From positions 1-39,794 of the forward strand of contig DXDR01000002.1 of assembly GCA_019115385.1 (NCBI GenBank): a stretch of 39,794 nucleotides of DNA. The letters are read 5' to 3'. Below are positions 19,913 through 28,821 of this stretch, piece after piece. This DNA comes from Candidatus Mediterraneibacter avicola. Lineage in GTDB: Bacteria > Bacillota > Clostridia > Lachnospirales > Lachnospiraceae. How positions within the stretch are numbered: position 1 is the stretch's first letter; the number at the start of each line of letters is the position of its first letter. The notes under the pieces were generated by a model. It was not told the origin of the DNA. It saw nothing but the letters and a program-made list of their open reading frames with translations, and made no database searches. Position numbers and translations under genes: made by a program.

Positions 19913-19941
19913 ATATTACGCCCGTTTTTTTTATTTGTCAA
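19913..19941 (-). promoter_or_regulatory. Sigma-A promoter of the atp operon
   Basis: A consensus TTGACA (19936-19941), a 17-base spacer and TATAAT-like TAATAT (19913-19918) lie upstream of atpB, giving a leader of about 175 bases. Confidence 0.8.
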
Positions 19942-20237
19942 CAATTTGAATTTTTACTTTTCCACCTGGATCCGTCCGGGTTTTTACTTCATTTTGCCTT
20001 CTTTTCTTTTTTGTTTATCTCCATTTTTGTGCACATTTCCATCCACTTTTAACAACTTGAATACGTTTCATTTATTTTCCTTTCGAAACTTTAAATTTTT
20101 TCTCAGCAATTTTTTATTTTTTTGTCAGATTCATGCGCAGAAATGTCTTTTTTTTTAACAAATTCAGCAGATACCACTAATCAGCGCAAAAGCTTCATCC
20201 CGTTTTTTTCAACAAGGTGAAAATTATACAAAGAACT

Positions 20238-20266
20238 TTAGTATTTCCGGCTTTTAGAGTTATAAT
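20238..20266 (+). promoter_or_regulatory. Probable promoter of the TMEM164/YwaF-like gene
   Basis: A consensus TATAAT (20261-20266) has a weak -35 (TTAGTA, 20238-20243) at 17 bases. Transcription would start within the hairpin at 20268-20297. Confidence 0.5.
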
Positions 20267-20267
20267 A

Positions 20268-20297
20268 TAAAGAAGGGACCCTATTGTCCCTTCTTTA
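20268..20297 (+). repeat. 12-base-pair perfect hairpin at the predicted mRNA 5' end
   Basis: The arm TAAAGAAGGGAC (20268-20279) is matched by its exact complement at 20286-20297 around a 6-base loop. It lacks a long T run. It could be a 5' stabilising stem, a terminator for stray transcription, or an operator. Confidence 0.6.
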
Positions 20298-20342
20298 TTC
20301 GTTATATACGTTTACAGATTATAAGATAATGGAGGCAGACAC

Positions 20343-21104
20343 ATGAACACCGTTTCTGCAAACAGAAAAAAACTTTTCCACCGTCCTTCCGACAGGCTCT
20401 TTTTCCTGTTCGGACTTCTTATGCTGTGCAGCGAGATCTGGAAACAGTTGACGCTCACCTTCCCGGTAGGACACGGGGTCTACAATCTGTGGTACTTTCC
20501 CTTTCAGCTCTGCAGCATTCCCATGTATATTTTCCTTGTTCTTCCCTTTGTCCGCCCGGAGAAAATCCGGCAGGCTCTGCTGTGCTTTCTCATGTGCTAC
20601 GCACTTCTGGGCGGAATCGCCGTATTTGCGGACACAAGCGGGCTGCACTACAGCTATGCCCCTCTGACAGTTCACTCCTACCTGTGGCATTTTCTGATGA
20701 TCGGCACAGCGCTCTTCTCCGGGTCTGTCTACGCCACAGAGCAGCCGGCAGGGTTCCCGGACTCTTTGGATGCCTCCCCGGCGCCTTGCCTATCCCGCCG
20801 CCTCTCTCTTAATGTATTTGCAGCAGCTACGGCGCTTTATCTTTTCTGCTGCCTGACCGCCACAGTCCTTAACCTGACTCTTGATAAATACGGCACGATC
20901 AATATGTTCTATATCAACCCGGATTATCCTATGCAGCAGATTGTCTTCCGGGACATCGCAGCCCGAATCGGCAATCTTCCATCTATCGTTATCTATATAG
21001 GCGCCACGATATCGGGAGCTTTCCTGCTCTTCCTCCTCTGGAATGCCGTTCTCCGCATACTTTCCGGCATAACACGCCGCAGGGCCGACAGGAAGCAGGC
21101 CTGA
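20343..21104 (+). CDS. Integral membrane protein of the TMEM164/YwaF type
   Basis: This 253-residue protein has about six or seven hydrophobic helices. The early segments LFFLFGLLMLCSEIWKQL and YNLWYFPFQLCSIPMYIFLV match the conserved core of the YwaF-like family of membrane proteins, whose function in bacteria is unknown. GGAGG sits 7 bases before the ATG. Its stop codon directly abuts the stop of the convergent gene (shared TGATCA), leaving no spacer. The family call is from memory of the motif pattern and is moderate. Confidence 0.7.
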   Translation: MNTVSANRKKLFHRPSDRLFFLFGLLMLCSEIWKQLTLTFPVGHGVYNLWYFPFQLCSIPMYIFLVLPFVRPEKIRQALLCFLMCYALLGGIAVFADTSGLHYSYAPLTVHSYLWHFLMIGTALFSGSVYATEQPAGFPDSLDASPAPCLSRRLSLNVFAAATALYLFCCLTATVLNLTLDKYGTINMFYINPDYPMQQIVFRDIAARIGNLPSIVIYIGATISGAFLLFLLWNAVLRILSGITRRRADRKQA

Positions 21105-22031
21105 TCATTCCTTCTCGTCTCCCGCCATTTTCCCATTTAACACTTTTTCCGATTCCTCTTTTTCTGCCTTCGTTTTTGCCGGTTCCTCTTCCATAACGAT
21201 CCGCAGAAAATCTCGGTCCTCATCCTTTCTCCGGGGAATAAATCTTCCGGCAACCTTCGCTTTTCCTCTGCTTTTTACGAAGAAAAAGCCGATCACAGAA
21301 AATACAGCCGCTCCGATAAAATTGACGATCAGATCCTGCATGGTGTCGATCAGGCCAATATCCAGATACCCTCCAAGGCCCAGCTCTTTTCCGTTTACTG
21401 CCGCGCTCGTGATGCCATCTATCACATAGGGCACATTGCGTCCTTCCGGATCCAGATTCACAGAACGTATCGCATGGATGACCGTATCTTTCTGCATATC
21501 AAGCCCTGCGAGCTGATCCATACCAAATTCAAAAAATTCCCAGACAACTCCTATGGTCATGGAAAAACAGAATGCCACGATCGCCGTAAAAACAGGAGAC
21601 AGGCTGAATGCCAGTTTCTCACTCCGGTTTAAAAGATCCACAAGAGAAAATCCGATCGCCGCCGCAAGAAATCCGTTGAGCGTATGCAGCACCGTATCCC
21701 AAAACGGGAACAGGAGATAAAATTCGCTGATCTCTCCCAGTATCTCCGCAGCAAATATAAAAATAAGTATAATAATTTCCAGGACGGTGGGCAGCTCCAC
21801 TTTAAATGTAACCTGTACAAAGCTCGGCACAACAAGAAGCAGGAGCGTCAGCCCGCACAAAAATACATTTTCATAGTTCCGGTTCAGCAGCTGGAGCACC
21901 AGCATCACGATCACGAGCAGCCGGAGAGTAAAATATACGATAAATGAACTTCTGTGCTCCCGCAATTCCATATAAAGTGCTTCCCCCAGAGTTTTCAGCC
22001 ATCCTTTTTTCTTTCTGTTATTTTCGTCCAC
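21105..22031 (-). CDS. Multi-pass membrane protein, YjdF/DUF2238-like
   Basis: About 309 residues with seven or so hydrophobic helices between a short basic N-terminus and a charged C-terminal tail rich in K and E. The core FWDTVLHTLNGFLAAAIGF, then VVWEFFEFGMDQL and DTMQDLIVNFIGAAVFSVIG, has the D-H...E-E...D-D-N pattern of YjdF-like (DUF2238) proteins. I chose the GTG at 22031 because GGAGG (22037-22041) lies 5 bases upstream; an ATG at 22163 would add 44 non-hydrophobic residues without a ribosome site. Function unknown. Confidence 0.7.
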   Translation of the reverse strand: MDENNRKKKGWLKTLGEALYMELREHRSSFIVYFTLRLLVIVMLVLQLLNRNYENVFLCGLTLLLLVVPSFVQVTFKVELPTVLEIIILIFIFAAEILGEISEFYLLFPFWDTVLHTLNGFLAAAIGFSLVDLLNRSEKLAFSLSPVFTAIVAFCFSMTIGVVWEFFEFGMDQLAGLDMQKDTVIHAIRSVNLDPEGRNVPYVIDGITSAAVNGKELGLGGYLDIGLIDTMQDLIVNFIGAAVFSVIGFFFVKSRGKAKVAGRFIPRRKDEDRDFLRIVMEEEPAKTKAEKEESEKVLNGKMAGDEKE

Positions 22032-22182
22032 ACTGACCTCCGTTTCTACGGCGCTTGTACGCCGGCCCTGTATTTGATATACTTTTCTACAGATTTTAAA
22101 AATATGCAGCAGAGAACGCTCCGGTGAAATTTCTTGTGTACAAACTCCCGGAAAAATTCCCACGCAGACATGAGGTGTTTTT

Positions 22183-22734
22183 ATGACTCATCCTTTTTCC
22201 TATAATATAATATACAGCCGCCGCAAGTCAATCGCCATCCAGATCACACGGGACGGCCGCGTGAAGGTGCGCGCTCCCTACGGATGCCCCAGCTCTGCCA
22301 TTGATTCTTTTCTCGCAGAAAAGCGGCATTGGGTGCTGGCCCATCTGGAGGAAGCCGAAAAGACTGCCTCCCTGTCCGGCCCGGCCCTCTCCGATTCCGA
22401 GCGCAGGCGTTATATCGAACTTGCGCGGGACATTTTCACACAAAAAACAGCCTGGTATGCACAGATCATAGGTGTCACGTACAACCGGATCGCGATCCGC
22501 GAACAGAAAACCCGCTGGGGAAGCTGCAGCAGCAAAGGAAACCTCAATTTCAACTGGCGCCTCATCTTCGCCCCTCCGGAAGTGCTGGACTACGTAGTCG
22601 TGCATGAGCTGGCCCACCGTAAAGAAATGAACCACTCCAAAGCCTTTTACGCTATCGTAGAATCCGCGCTGCCGGATTACAGAAAATGGCGCAGATGGCT
22701 GAGCGAAAACGGAGACACTCTTTGGAAAAGATAG
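22183..22734 (+). CDS. YgjP-like (DUF45) zinc metallopeptidase
   Basis: The 183-residue protein has the YgjP/SprT-like signature. HELAH at 141-145 gives two zinc ligands and the catalytic glutamate, and H151 in MNHSKAF is the likely third ligand. The upstream strand RWGSCSSKGNLNFNWRL (111-127) is diagnostic of the family. It is probably a cytoplasmic peptidase; substrates are unknown. TGAGGTG precedes the ATG by 5 bases. It is divergent from the YjdF-like gene and convergent with maf. Confidence 0.88.
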   Translation: MTHPFSYNIIYSRRKSIAIQITRDGRVKVRAPYGCPSSAIDSFLAEKRHWVLAHLEEAEKTASLSGPALSDSERRRYIELARDIFTQKTAWYAQIIGVTYNRIAIREQKTRWGSCSSKGNLNFNWRLIFAPPEVLDYVVVHELAHRKEMNHSKAFYAIVESALPDYRKWRRWLSENGDTLWKR

Positions 22735-22809
22735 ATTCGGATTCGTTGAAATGAACCTGACCGGTAAACCGTCCGAAAATGGCCGAAAGAGACTGGCGTC
22801 CCTTCTCAC

Positions 22810-23409
22810 TCATACAAATCCGAATTCTTTCAGCTTCTGATATATATAGGATACGGGCAGGCCCACCACATTGTAGTAATCTCCCTCAATTCCGTCGATA
22901 TACGCCGCAAATCTTCCCTGTATCCCATACGCCCCGGCCTTATCCATAGGCTCTCCGGTGGCGATGTACGCATCGATTTCATCCCTGGTCATGCCGTGTA
23001 CCATTACTTTCGTCTCCACTGCATGATTGATCACCTGTTGGTTCCCCGTGGTATCGTAGACGAGAAGCGCCGTCCCGGTATAAACCTGATGGGTCTTTCC
23101 CTGCAGCGCCGCAAGCATACGTCCGGCCTCCTCCGTATCTGCCGGTTTCCCCAGAATTTCCCCTTCAAACACAACGATCGTATCTGCTCCCAGCACTGCC
23201 ATGTTCTTTCTTTCATCCGCTGTCAGTTCCGACGCTACGTTTTCCGCTTTCATCAGCGCCAGTTCTTTCACGATCTCCTCCGGGATGCTGCTTTTGTAGA
23301 TTTCCTCTTTTCCGCTGACCCGCACCTCAAATTCCACGCCGATCTGGGAAAGGAGTTCCCTTCTTCGCGGGGACGCAGATCCCAGTATAATCTTCTTCTC
23401 CATTTTCAT
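22810..23409 (-). CDS. maf: Maf-family nucleoside triphosphate pyrophosphatase
   Basis: The 199-residue product has the Maf signature at its start (ILGSASPRRRELL), then GADTIVVFEGEILGKP and the late DKAGAYGIQGRFAAYIDGIEGDYYNVVGLP. Maf proteins hydrolyse non-canonical or methylated nucleoside triphosphates to monophosphates. The ATG at 23409 has AAGGA 6 bases upstream and its ATGA overlaps the stop of the amidohydrolase gene, indicating coupled translation. A longer open frame upstream of it is read-through of the neighbour in another frame. Confidence 0.95.
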   Translation of the reverse strand: MKMEKKIILGSASPRRRELLSQIGVEFEVRVSGKEEIYKSSIPEEIVKELALMKAENVASELTADERKNMAVLGADTIVVFEGEILGKPADTEEAGRMLAALQGKTHQVYTGTALLVYDTTGNQQVINHAVETKVMVHGMTRDEIDAYIATGEPMDKAGAYGIQGRFAAYIDGIEGDYYNVVGLPVSYIYQKLKEFGFV

Positions 23410-24671
23410 TCCATTTCCTTCCACGCATTCTCTATCCGTTCCGGCTCCCTCACCAGCCGCAGCGCGCCTGCTGCCATACATTCCGCAGCATAGAGCATTC
23501 CTTTCTGTCCGATGCTCATCCCCGCCTGAGCAGTGGCCGCCCAGTGGTGGAGCGGCGTTCCCCTGCACATGCAGGCAGCGCTCAGCATGATCGTAGGCAC
23601 CGTGTGGCTGACATCCGATACGTCTGTACCGATAGCAAGGGGAACCGGTTTCTCTTCCAGCGGTTCCAGACCGGTAAAATAGATCCCTTCATTTTCCAGC
23701 TCCGCTGCCTTTGTTATACGCTCTGCAAACTCCATTTCCTCATCCGTGTAGACGGGGGCAGGGATTTTTTTCATCTCCATGTAAAATGTTTCCGCCAGCG
23801 TCCGGTTTACCTTCATCTCCTTGTTGCAGGTCACCCGTTCGATCTCCACTCTGGTGCCGGTCATAAGCGCCGCGCCCCGGGCGCAGTTGTCCACCCGCTC
23901 CGACGCGTCCTTTGTCCTCTCCCACTGATTGGAACGAATGAAATAATTGGTAGACGCATAAGCAGGCACAATATTTGCCGGGCCGTCTGTGTTCGTATAA
24001 GTATAATGCATCCGCACATCGTCTGCCACATGTTCCCGCAGATAGTTCACTCCTACATTCATCAGTTCTGCCGCGTCCAGCGCGCTCCGCCCTGTCTCTG
24101 GATGTTTTGACGCGTGGGCCGCAGTTCCGTAGAACTTATAGTTCTTAATGTCCTGAGCCTGCCAGATATCATAACTGACCCGGTTCCTGTCAAAAGGATG
24201 CCAGGTAACCGCCACGGACAGATCGTCAAAGATACCTTCCTGATTCATGCGGATCTTGCCTATTACAATCTCTTCCGCCGGACAGCCGTATACCCGGATC
24301 GTGCCGGAAAGGCCTTCCTGCTCCAGCCGTTCCTTCAGCATACAGGCCGCTCCCGCGCAGGCTGTTCCCAGCAGATTATGTCCGCAGCCATGCCCCGGAC
24401 CGCCTGTCGGGGCGCAGGCGCACTCCGGCTCCTGCCCCAGACCGGGAAGAGCGTCATACTCTGCCAGAAATCCGATAACAGGCTTCCCGCTTCCCCATTC
24501 TGCCACAAAGGCCGTCTCAAAGCCTGCCAGGTCCCATCTCACCGCAAAGCCCTCACTCTCCAGGAACTCTGCAAGCTTTGCGGAAGACTCCGCCTCATGC
24601 AGAGAAAGTTCCGGATGCCGGAATATATAATCCGCCGTATCCTTCATCTTATCCTCAATCTCTTTACGCAT
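23406..24671 (-). CDS. M20-family amidohydrolase, AbgB-like
   Basis: A 421-residue metal-dependent amidohydrolase. It has the metal-site signature GPGHGCGHNLLG, the CPAEE glutamates, the TAAHASKHPETGRSALDA lid-domain histidine and a late DVSDVSHTVPTIMLS segment. The overall pattern matches the AbgB type, which cleaves p-aminobenzoyl-glutamate or other N-acyl amino acids; the substrate here is not certain. GGGAG lies 7 bases before the ATG. It follows the decayed MutS-related gene by 18 bases and overlaps maf by 4, so it is in one transcription unit with them. Confidence 0.9.
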   Translation of the reverse strand: MRKEIEDKMKDTADYIFRHPELSLHEAESSAKLAEFLESEGFAVRWDLAGFETAFVAEWGSGKPVIGFLAEYDALPGLGQEPECACAPTGGPGHGCGHNLLGTACAGAACMLKERLEQEGLSGTIRVYGCPAEEIVIGKIRMNQEGIFDDLSVAVTWHPFDRNRVSYDIWQAQDIKNYKFYGTAAHASKHPETGRSALDAAELMNVGVNYLREHVADDVRMHYTYTNTDGPANIVPAYASTNYFIRSNQWERTKDASERVDNCARGAALMTGTRVEIERVTCNKEMKVNRTLAETFYMEMKKIPAPVYTDEEMEFAERITKAAELENEGIYFTGLEPLEEKPVPLAIGTDVSDVSHTVPTIMLSAACMCRGTPLHHWAATAQAGMSIGQKGMLYAAECMAAGALRLVREPERIENAWKEME

Positions 24672-24689
24672 ATTTTCTCTCCCTTCGAT

Positions 24690-25999
24690 TTAGTCAGCCG
24701 TTTTCCCCGGCACGTCTTCCCCGGACGCCTCAATGATCTCCTCTGGAAATCCGGCGAATTCCAGCAGTTTTATGGCATTGTGGGACACGGATGGACCAGG
24801 CAGTATCTGGTAGGTGAAGCAGATATCATCCTCCCCGATCTCCTCGCTGAAATGATAATTGTCATAATCCGCCTCCAGAAGTTCCGTCAGCTCTCTGTCA
24901 TGGGTAGCTACCAGAGCGATGCAGTTCCTGTCCCTCAGATATTCCAGAATAGCCCGGGACGCCCGGATACGCTCTCCCGTATTGGTTCCCCTGAGGATCT
25001 CGTCAATAGCACAGATCGTCGTCCTCTCGTCACTCAGTCCGTCAAGGATCCTGCGCAGATACCGGATTTCCCGGATAAAATAGCTTTCCCCCGCCATCAA
25101 ATCGTCCTTCACGGCCATAGACGTGATCACCCGCGCACGGGGCATGACAAAACGCTTTGCTTCACATGTATAAATGCCCTGAGCCAGTATGGCATTGACT
25201 GCCACGGCTTTAATAAATGTAGATTTCCCTGAGGCATTGGAGCCTGTGATCAGACAGCTTCTCCTAAGATCCAGTGTATTTCCCACCGGGTCTTCAATCA
25301 GCGGATGGCAGACGCCTTCCATGAACACGCGCCTGTCCTCTGCGAATTCGGGGGTACAGTACAGAGGAAGACTCTCCCGGAAAGACGCGATACAGATGGC
25401 CGCGTCCAGTTCGCCGATCTGACGGTAAACCGCCATATATTCTTCCGACTTACGGCTCATCCTGTCGATCATCTTGTTGTAAGTGGTGATTCTGCACAGG
25501 GTAACACCCACTGTTTCCCGATTCTGTACTCTTCCACTGCGTCCATGTATGCCGGTATGTAATAGGAAGAAGGACTTTTTCCTATTTTCCACAACAGCCT
25601 CTCCACATCCTCCCGTTCCTTTTCGTTCTCTGAAAATGTACGGATCTTTTCTTCAAAAGAGACGCACTCTTCCGGCGTCATACCGTTTTTCCTGAGCCTC
25701 CAGTACAGGATTTCCTCTCCGGCCGAGGTATCGCAGGAATTAATGCGCTGGAACACCTGGTTCATAGACAGGTCGTTCCATGTGATATCATCCACCCAGT
25801 CTTCCTGTTCCCTCTCTTTCATCCATTCATAATAGCCTTTTACTTTCTCCTTTTCATCCCAGGCGCCAATGGGCGGGATCTTCCCGTATTTTTCACGCAG
25901 CGCCTGTTTTCTCAGACGTTTTTTCCGTATAAAGGAATGAATCCCCGCTCCCGCCGCTATTGCGAGAACCGCCGCTGTCAAAAAAATCTGCTCAGACAT
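24690..25999 (-). pseudogene. MutS-related ATPase, broken by an internal deletion and frameshift
   Basis: Two frames together resemble a membrane-linked MutS-related protein that is normally about 600 residues. The N-terminal part (25999 down to about 25510) has a hydrophobic helix at residues 5-20, then NDLSMNQVFQRINSCDTSAG and EEILYWRLRKNG, and ends at a stop at 25469. From about 25500 the other frame continues with TTYNKMIDRMSRK, GELDAAICIASFRES, Walker A GSNASGKST, Walker B CAIDEILRGTNT and ATHDRELTELL, up to 24690. The middle section expected in intact relatives, about 150-200 residues, is absent, and the frame changes at the same place. The N-terminal start has a good ribosome site (GGGAGG, 8 bases). 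The ATPase half alone has no fitting start, so the gene is probably inactive. A 7-base repeat (CAGAATC on the minus strand) occurs twice around the junction. Confidence 0.75.
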
Positions 26000-26016
26000 T
26001 GCTTTCGCCTCCCATG

Positions 26017-26038
26017 CTGTATTATTCTATTAATACAG
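26017..26038. repeat. Operator-like inverted repeat between brnQ and the MutS-related gene
   Basis: CTGTATTA (26017-26024) and TAATACAG (26031-26038) form perfect 8-base arms with a 6-base gap, just upstream of the ribosome site at 25999. There is no T run, so a protein-binding site is as likely as a hairpin. Confidence 0.4.
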
Positions 26039-26063
26039 TAATTCATTCTGTCTGAAAAGTCAA

Positions 26064-27422
26064 TCACATATCCTTCCTCTTTCCGGCTTTTACCGCCCTG
26101 AACACAAGGCCGATCACAAGGCCCGCCGCGGCCGGGCATACCCAGCCGAATCCCTGTTCCGCGAAAGGGATCGCCTCTGCGGCCGTCCGCGCAGCTCCTT
26201 CCATATGCAGCGCAGACGCTATTCCTTTCGGCAGAGCATTACAAAAATCCACCGCAGCCGCCACAGCCGTGCATCCGGTCACCCACCGGTAAACGCTCCT
26301 GTCATAACTGAAAAAACGTCCGAATAGAGTGAGGAGGATCAGCGTCACTGCCAGAGGATAGAGAAACATAAGTACCGGCATGGAACAGCCGATAATTGCA
26401 TTCAGTCCCAGGTTTGCGATCAGAAAGGAGAGCACGCAGAACAGCACCGCCCACACTCCGTATGACGGCCCCCTGGAAAACATTCTCTCAAATGTGGCCC
26501 CGCAGCTCGTGATCAATCCCACTGCGGTTTTCAGGCAGGCCATTGTGACAGTCACCGCCAGGATGACCGCCCCGGCAGAACCGAAATAATGCTCTGCGAT
26601 CTGCGCCAGCGCCGTCCCGCCGTTGGCAGAAGCCGGAAAGCAGCCTCTGCTCTGCGCCCCTACGGCAGTGACCAGCAGATAGATCGCCGCCATCAGAACA
26701 GAACTGAAAATGCCGGCCCGCACTGTATTTGCCGCGACGGCGTTTTCCTGCTCCACTCCCAGCCCGCGGATAACATTTACGATCACAATGCCAAATGCCA
26801 GGCCGGCCAGAGCGTCCATTGTATTATATCCTTCCAGAAATCCTTTAAAAAACGGCTGGGATGCGTAGGCCGCCTCTGGACTGCTGCCCGCGATCTCCCC
26901 CATCGGTGAGACAAGGGCGCGGATGATCAAAATTCCAAGGAAACATAAAAACAGAGGGTTGAGAACCTTTCCGATCCATGTCAGGATCTCGCCCGGCCGC
27001 AGAGAAAAGAACAGAACAACCGCAAAAAAGAGAAGGGAAAAGACAGGGAGAGCCAAAGTCCCTCCACCTTCCGGAAGGAACCTCTCAAGCCCCACTGCAA
27101 ACGATACGGTAGCGCACCGTGGAATTGCAAAAAAAGGCCCTATCGTCAGATAGAGCGCACAGGTAAAGAAAAGGCCGTACCGTCTGCCCGCTATGCTGCT
27201 CAGTTCCAGCAGTCCGGCTTTCCTGCTGACTCCCAGCGCTGCCACTCCCAGGAGCGGCAGCCCCACTCCTGTGATCAGGAAGCCGGCCGCTGCAGACCAC
27301 ATATTTCTTCCGGCAAGCTGTCCCATAGATACCGGGAAGATCAGATTGCCGGCGCCAAAAAACATACCAAACAGCATACTGGCCACAAAAATTGTCTCTT
27401 TCAGACTCAGGCTCTTCTTCAT
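26064..27422 (-). CDS. brnQ: BrnQ branched-chain amino acid:cation symporter
   Basis: The 452-residue protein has about twelve membrane helices. The N-terminal helix carries the family motif ETIFVASMLFGMFFGAGNLI followed by FPVSMGQLAG. The conserved GYNTMDALAGLAFGIVI is present in the middle. BrnQ imports leucine, isoleucine and valine with Na+ or H+. The ATG at 27422 has GGAG 7 bases upstream; a longer open frame to 27539 runs through the promoter and is not used. Confidence 0.94.
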   Translation of the reverse strand: MKKSLSLKETIFVASMLFGMFFGAGNLIFPVSMGQLAGRNMWSAAAGFLITGVGLPLLGVAALGVSRKAGLLELSSIAGRRYGLFFTCALYLTIGPFFAIPRCATVSFAVGLERFLPEGGGTLALPVFSLLFFAVVLFFSLRPGEILTWIGKVLNPLFLCFLGILIIRALVSPMGEIAGSSPEAAYASQPFFKGFLEGYNTMDALAGLAFGIVIVNVIRGLGVEQENAVAANTVRAGIFSSVLMAAIYLLVTAVGAQSRGCFPASANGGTALAQIAEHYFGSAGAVILAVTVTMACLKTAVGLITSCGATFERMFSRGPSYGVWAVLFCVLSFLIANLGLNAIIGCSMPVLMFLYPLAVTLILLTLFGRFFSYDRSVYRWVTGCTAVAAAVDFCNALPKGIASALHMEGAARTAAEAIPFAEQGFGWVCPAAAGLVIGLVFRAVKAGKRKDM

Positions 27423-27510
27423 TCCAATTCTCCTTTTCTCCATATACCGCTTCTGCCCGGAAGCCGTACTGCTCAAAAAGACAGATAAATCCCCCTGTTT
27501 ATCGGCCTTT

Positions 27511-27539
27511 ATGATAGCCATTATCAGGCTTATTGTCAA
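27511..27539 (-). promoter_or_regulatory. Sigma-A promoter of brnQ
   Basis: TTGACA (27534-27539), a 17-base spacer and TATCAT (27511-27516) lie 89 bases upstream of the brnQ start. Confidence 0.75.
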
Positions 27540-27558
27540 GAACAGCCTTTATCTACTG

Positions 27559-27587
27559 TGTACAAACAGTCCCAAACAGGGTATAAT
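27559..27587 (+). promoter_or_regulatory. Sigma-A promoter of mtnA
   Basis: TGTACA (27559-27564), a 17-base spacer and a consensus TATAAT (27582-27587) lie 43 bases upstream of mtnA. The site is divergent from the brnQ promoter. Confidence 0.65.
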
Positions 27588-27629
27588 TATTTTATCACAT
27601 GAATTTATCAAAGAGAAAGGAGGATTGAG

Positions 27630-28736
27630 ATGGACAACCAGGCAGCAAACCTGAAGGCAGTAACCCACATCAACAATGTCCGGCTTGCCGAAGACGGAAA
27701 AAGTGTAGTGATCATCGACCAGACAAAGCTTCCGAACACAACGGAATACCTCACGCTCAAAACAGCAGAGGATTTTTACGACGCGATTTTGGATCTGAAA
27801 GTGAGAGGTGCGCCGGCAATCGGCATCTGCGCCGCATACGGCATTGCTGTTCTCGCATCACAGATCGGCACGGATGACTTCGGGGAATTCTTAAAAGAGT
27901 TTCGGAAATACAAAGATTACCTGAATTCTTCCAGGCCAACCGCGGTAAACTTAAGCTGGGCTTTAAACCGTATGGAGCGGACAGTCCTGGATCACGGCGG
28001 CAAACCTGTGGAACAGATCAAGGCTGCTCTTCTTAATGAGAGCCGCAGCATACAGGAGGAGGACATGCAGATGTGCCGGGCTATCTCCGAGTATGGGCTC
28101 AGTCTTATCAAAGACGGCGATGGTATTCTCACCCACTGCAACGCAGGTCCGCTTGCCACTTCCAGATACGGCACAGCTCTGGGCCCCCTTTTCCTGGGGA
28201 AAGAACGGGGCATGAATTTTCACGTGTTTGCTGACGAGACAAGGCCGCTTCTCCAGGGTGCGCGTCTGACATCCTACGAACTGTACAAGGGAGGGATCGA
28301 TGTAACTCTGATCTGCGACAACATGGCCGGCATTGTAATGAAAAACGGATGGGTGCAGGCCTGCCTTGTAGGATGTGACCGTATCGCGGCAAACGGAGAT
28401 GCCGCCAATAAAATCGGCACAAGCGTGGTTGCTGTTCTGGCCAATTACTACAAGATTCCGTTCTATGTATTGGGACCCACATCGACGATTGATATGAACT
28501 GTCCCACAGGGGACGACATTGAGATCGAACTCAGAAGCCCAGATGAGATCCGCACCAAATTTTATGCGGAACCGATGGCATTAAAAGGTGTCTCCTGTTA
28601 CAATCCGGCATTTGATGTCACGCCCGCCGGGCTGATCACCGCTATTGTGACAGAACACGGGATCGCACGGGCTCCCTATGAGAAAAGTCTGAAAGAAATT
28701 TTCAGGAAAAAAGAAAGGGACGCGTTGCACGATTAA
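27630..28736 (+). CDS. mtnA: S-methyl-5-thioribose-1-phosphate isomerase
   Basis: The 368-residue protein keeps the diagnostic residues of MtnA: the RGAPAIG loop at 59-65, the catalytic cysteine C170 in [10 protein letters not shown] and the catalytic aspartate D250 in [11 protein letters not shown]. It also retains NKIGT, which separates MtnA from eIF2B-like relatives. The reaction converts the aldose phosphate from methylthioadenosine (or 5'-deoxyadenosine) to the ketose. AAAGGAGG precedes the ATG. It is followed by a nucleoside-type ABC transporter, which suggests that an imported nucleoside feeds it, though no kinase, phosphorylase or aldolase is in view. Confidence 0.95.
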   Translation: MDNQAANLKAVTHINNVRLAEDGKSVVIIDQTKLPNTTEYLTLKTAEDFYDAILDLKVRGAPAIGICAAYGIAVLASQIGTDDFGEFLKEFRKYKDYLNSSRPTAVNLSWALNRMERTVLDHGGKPVEQIKAALLNESRSIQEEDMQMCRAISEYGLSLIKDGDGILTHCNAGPLATSRYGTALGPLFLGKERGMNFHVFADETRPLLQGARLTSYELYKGGIDVTLICDNMAGIVMKNGWVQACLVGCDRIAANGDAANKIGTSVVAVLANYYKIPFYVLGPTSTIDMNCPTGDDIEIELRSPDEIRTKFYAEPMALKGVSCYNPAFDVTPAGLITAIVTEHGIARAPYEKSLKEIFRKKERDALHD

Positions 28737-28753
28737 ATGGCAGATGTTATAAT
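28725..28753 (+). promoter_or_regulatory. Sigma-A promoter for the nucleoside transporter genes
   Basis: TTGCAC (28725-28730), a 17-base spacer and TATAAT (28748-28753) overlap the end of mtnA, so the transporter can be expressed apart from mtnA. Confidence 0.7.
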
Positions 28754-28761
28754 ATCTCTTA

Positions 28762-28794
28762 ATAAGCGGATCAGAACTTATAAGTCCCGCTTAT
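28762..28794 (+). repeat. Inverted repeat in the leader of the lipoprotein gene
   Basis: ATAAGCGG (28762-28769) and CCGCTTAT (28787-28794) flank a 17-base segment that contains the palindrome ACTTATAAGT. It lies just after the promoter and before the ribosome site, so it could be an operator or a leader stem. No T run follows. Confidence 0.45.
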
Positions 28795-28821
28795 CACCAA
28801 CTAAAAGGAGGAGTGATACTT

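Larger units (their letters stand above)
19731..20342. other. 612-base divergent intergenic region, AT-rich
   Basis: It holds the atp promoter and leader hairpin on the minus strand and a promoter plus hairpin for the next plus-strand gene. The middle (about 19945-20220) has a strong strand asymmetry: the plus strand is pyrimidine-rich with many T runs. I see no convincing gene there. Confidence 0.6.

Noticed and set aside
20015-20071. Minus-strand 18-codon frame (MKRIQVVKSGWKCAQKWR) after AAAGGAAAAT
   Set aside because: It could be a leader peptide, but it lies upstream of the atp promoter and nothing else supports it.
19946-20158. 70-residue phenylalanine-rich plus-strand frame
   Set aside because: It arises from the T-rich intergenic tract; no ribosome site and extreme composition.
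24114-25232. 372-residue plus-strand frame
   Set aside because: Antisense to the amidohydrolase and MutS-related genes; no ribosome site or recognisable domain.
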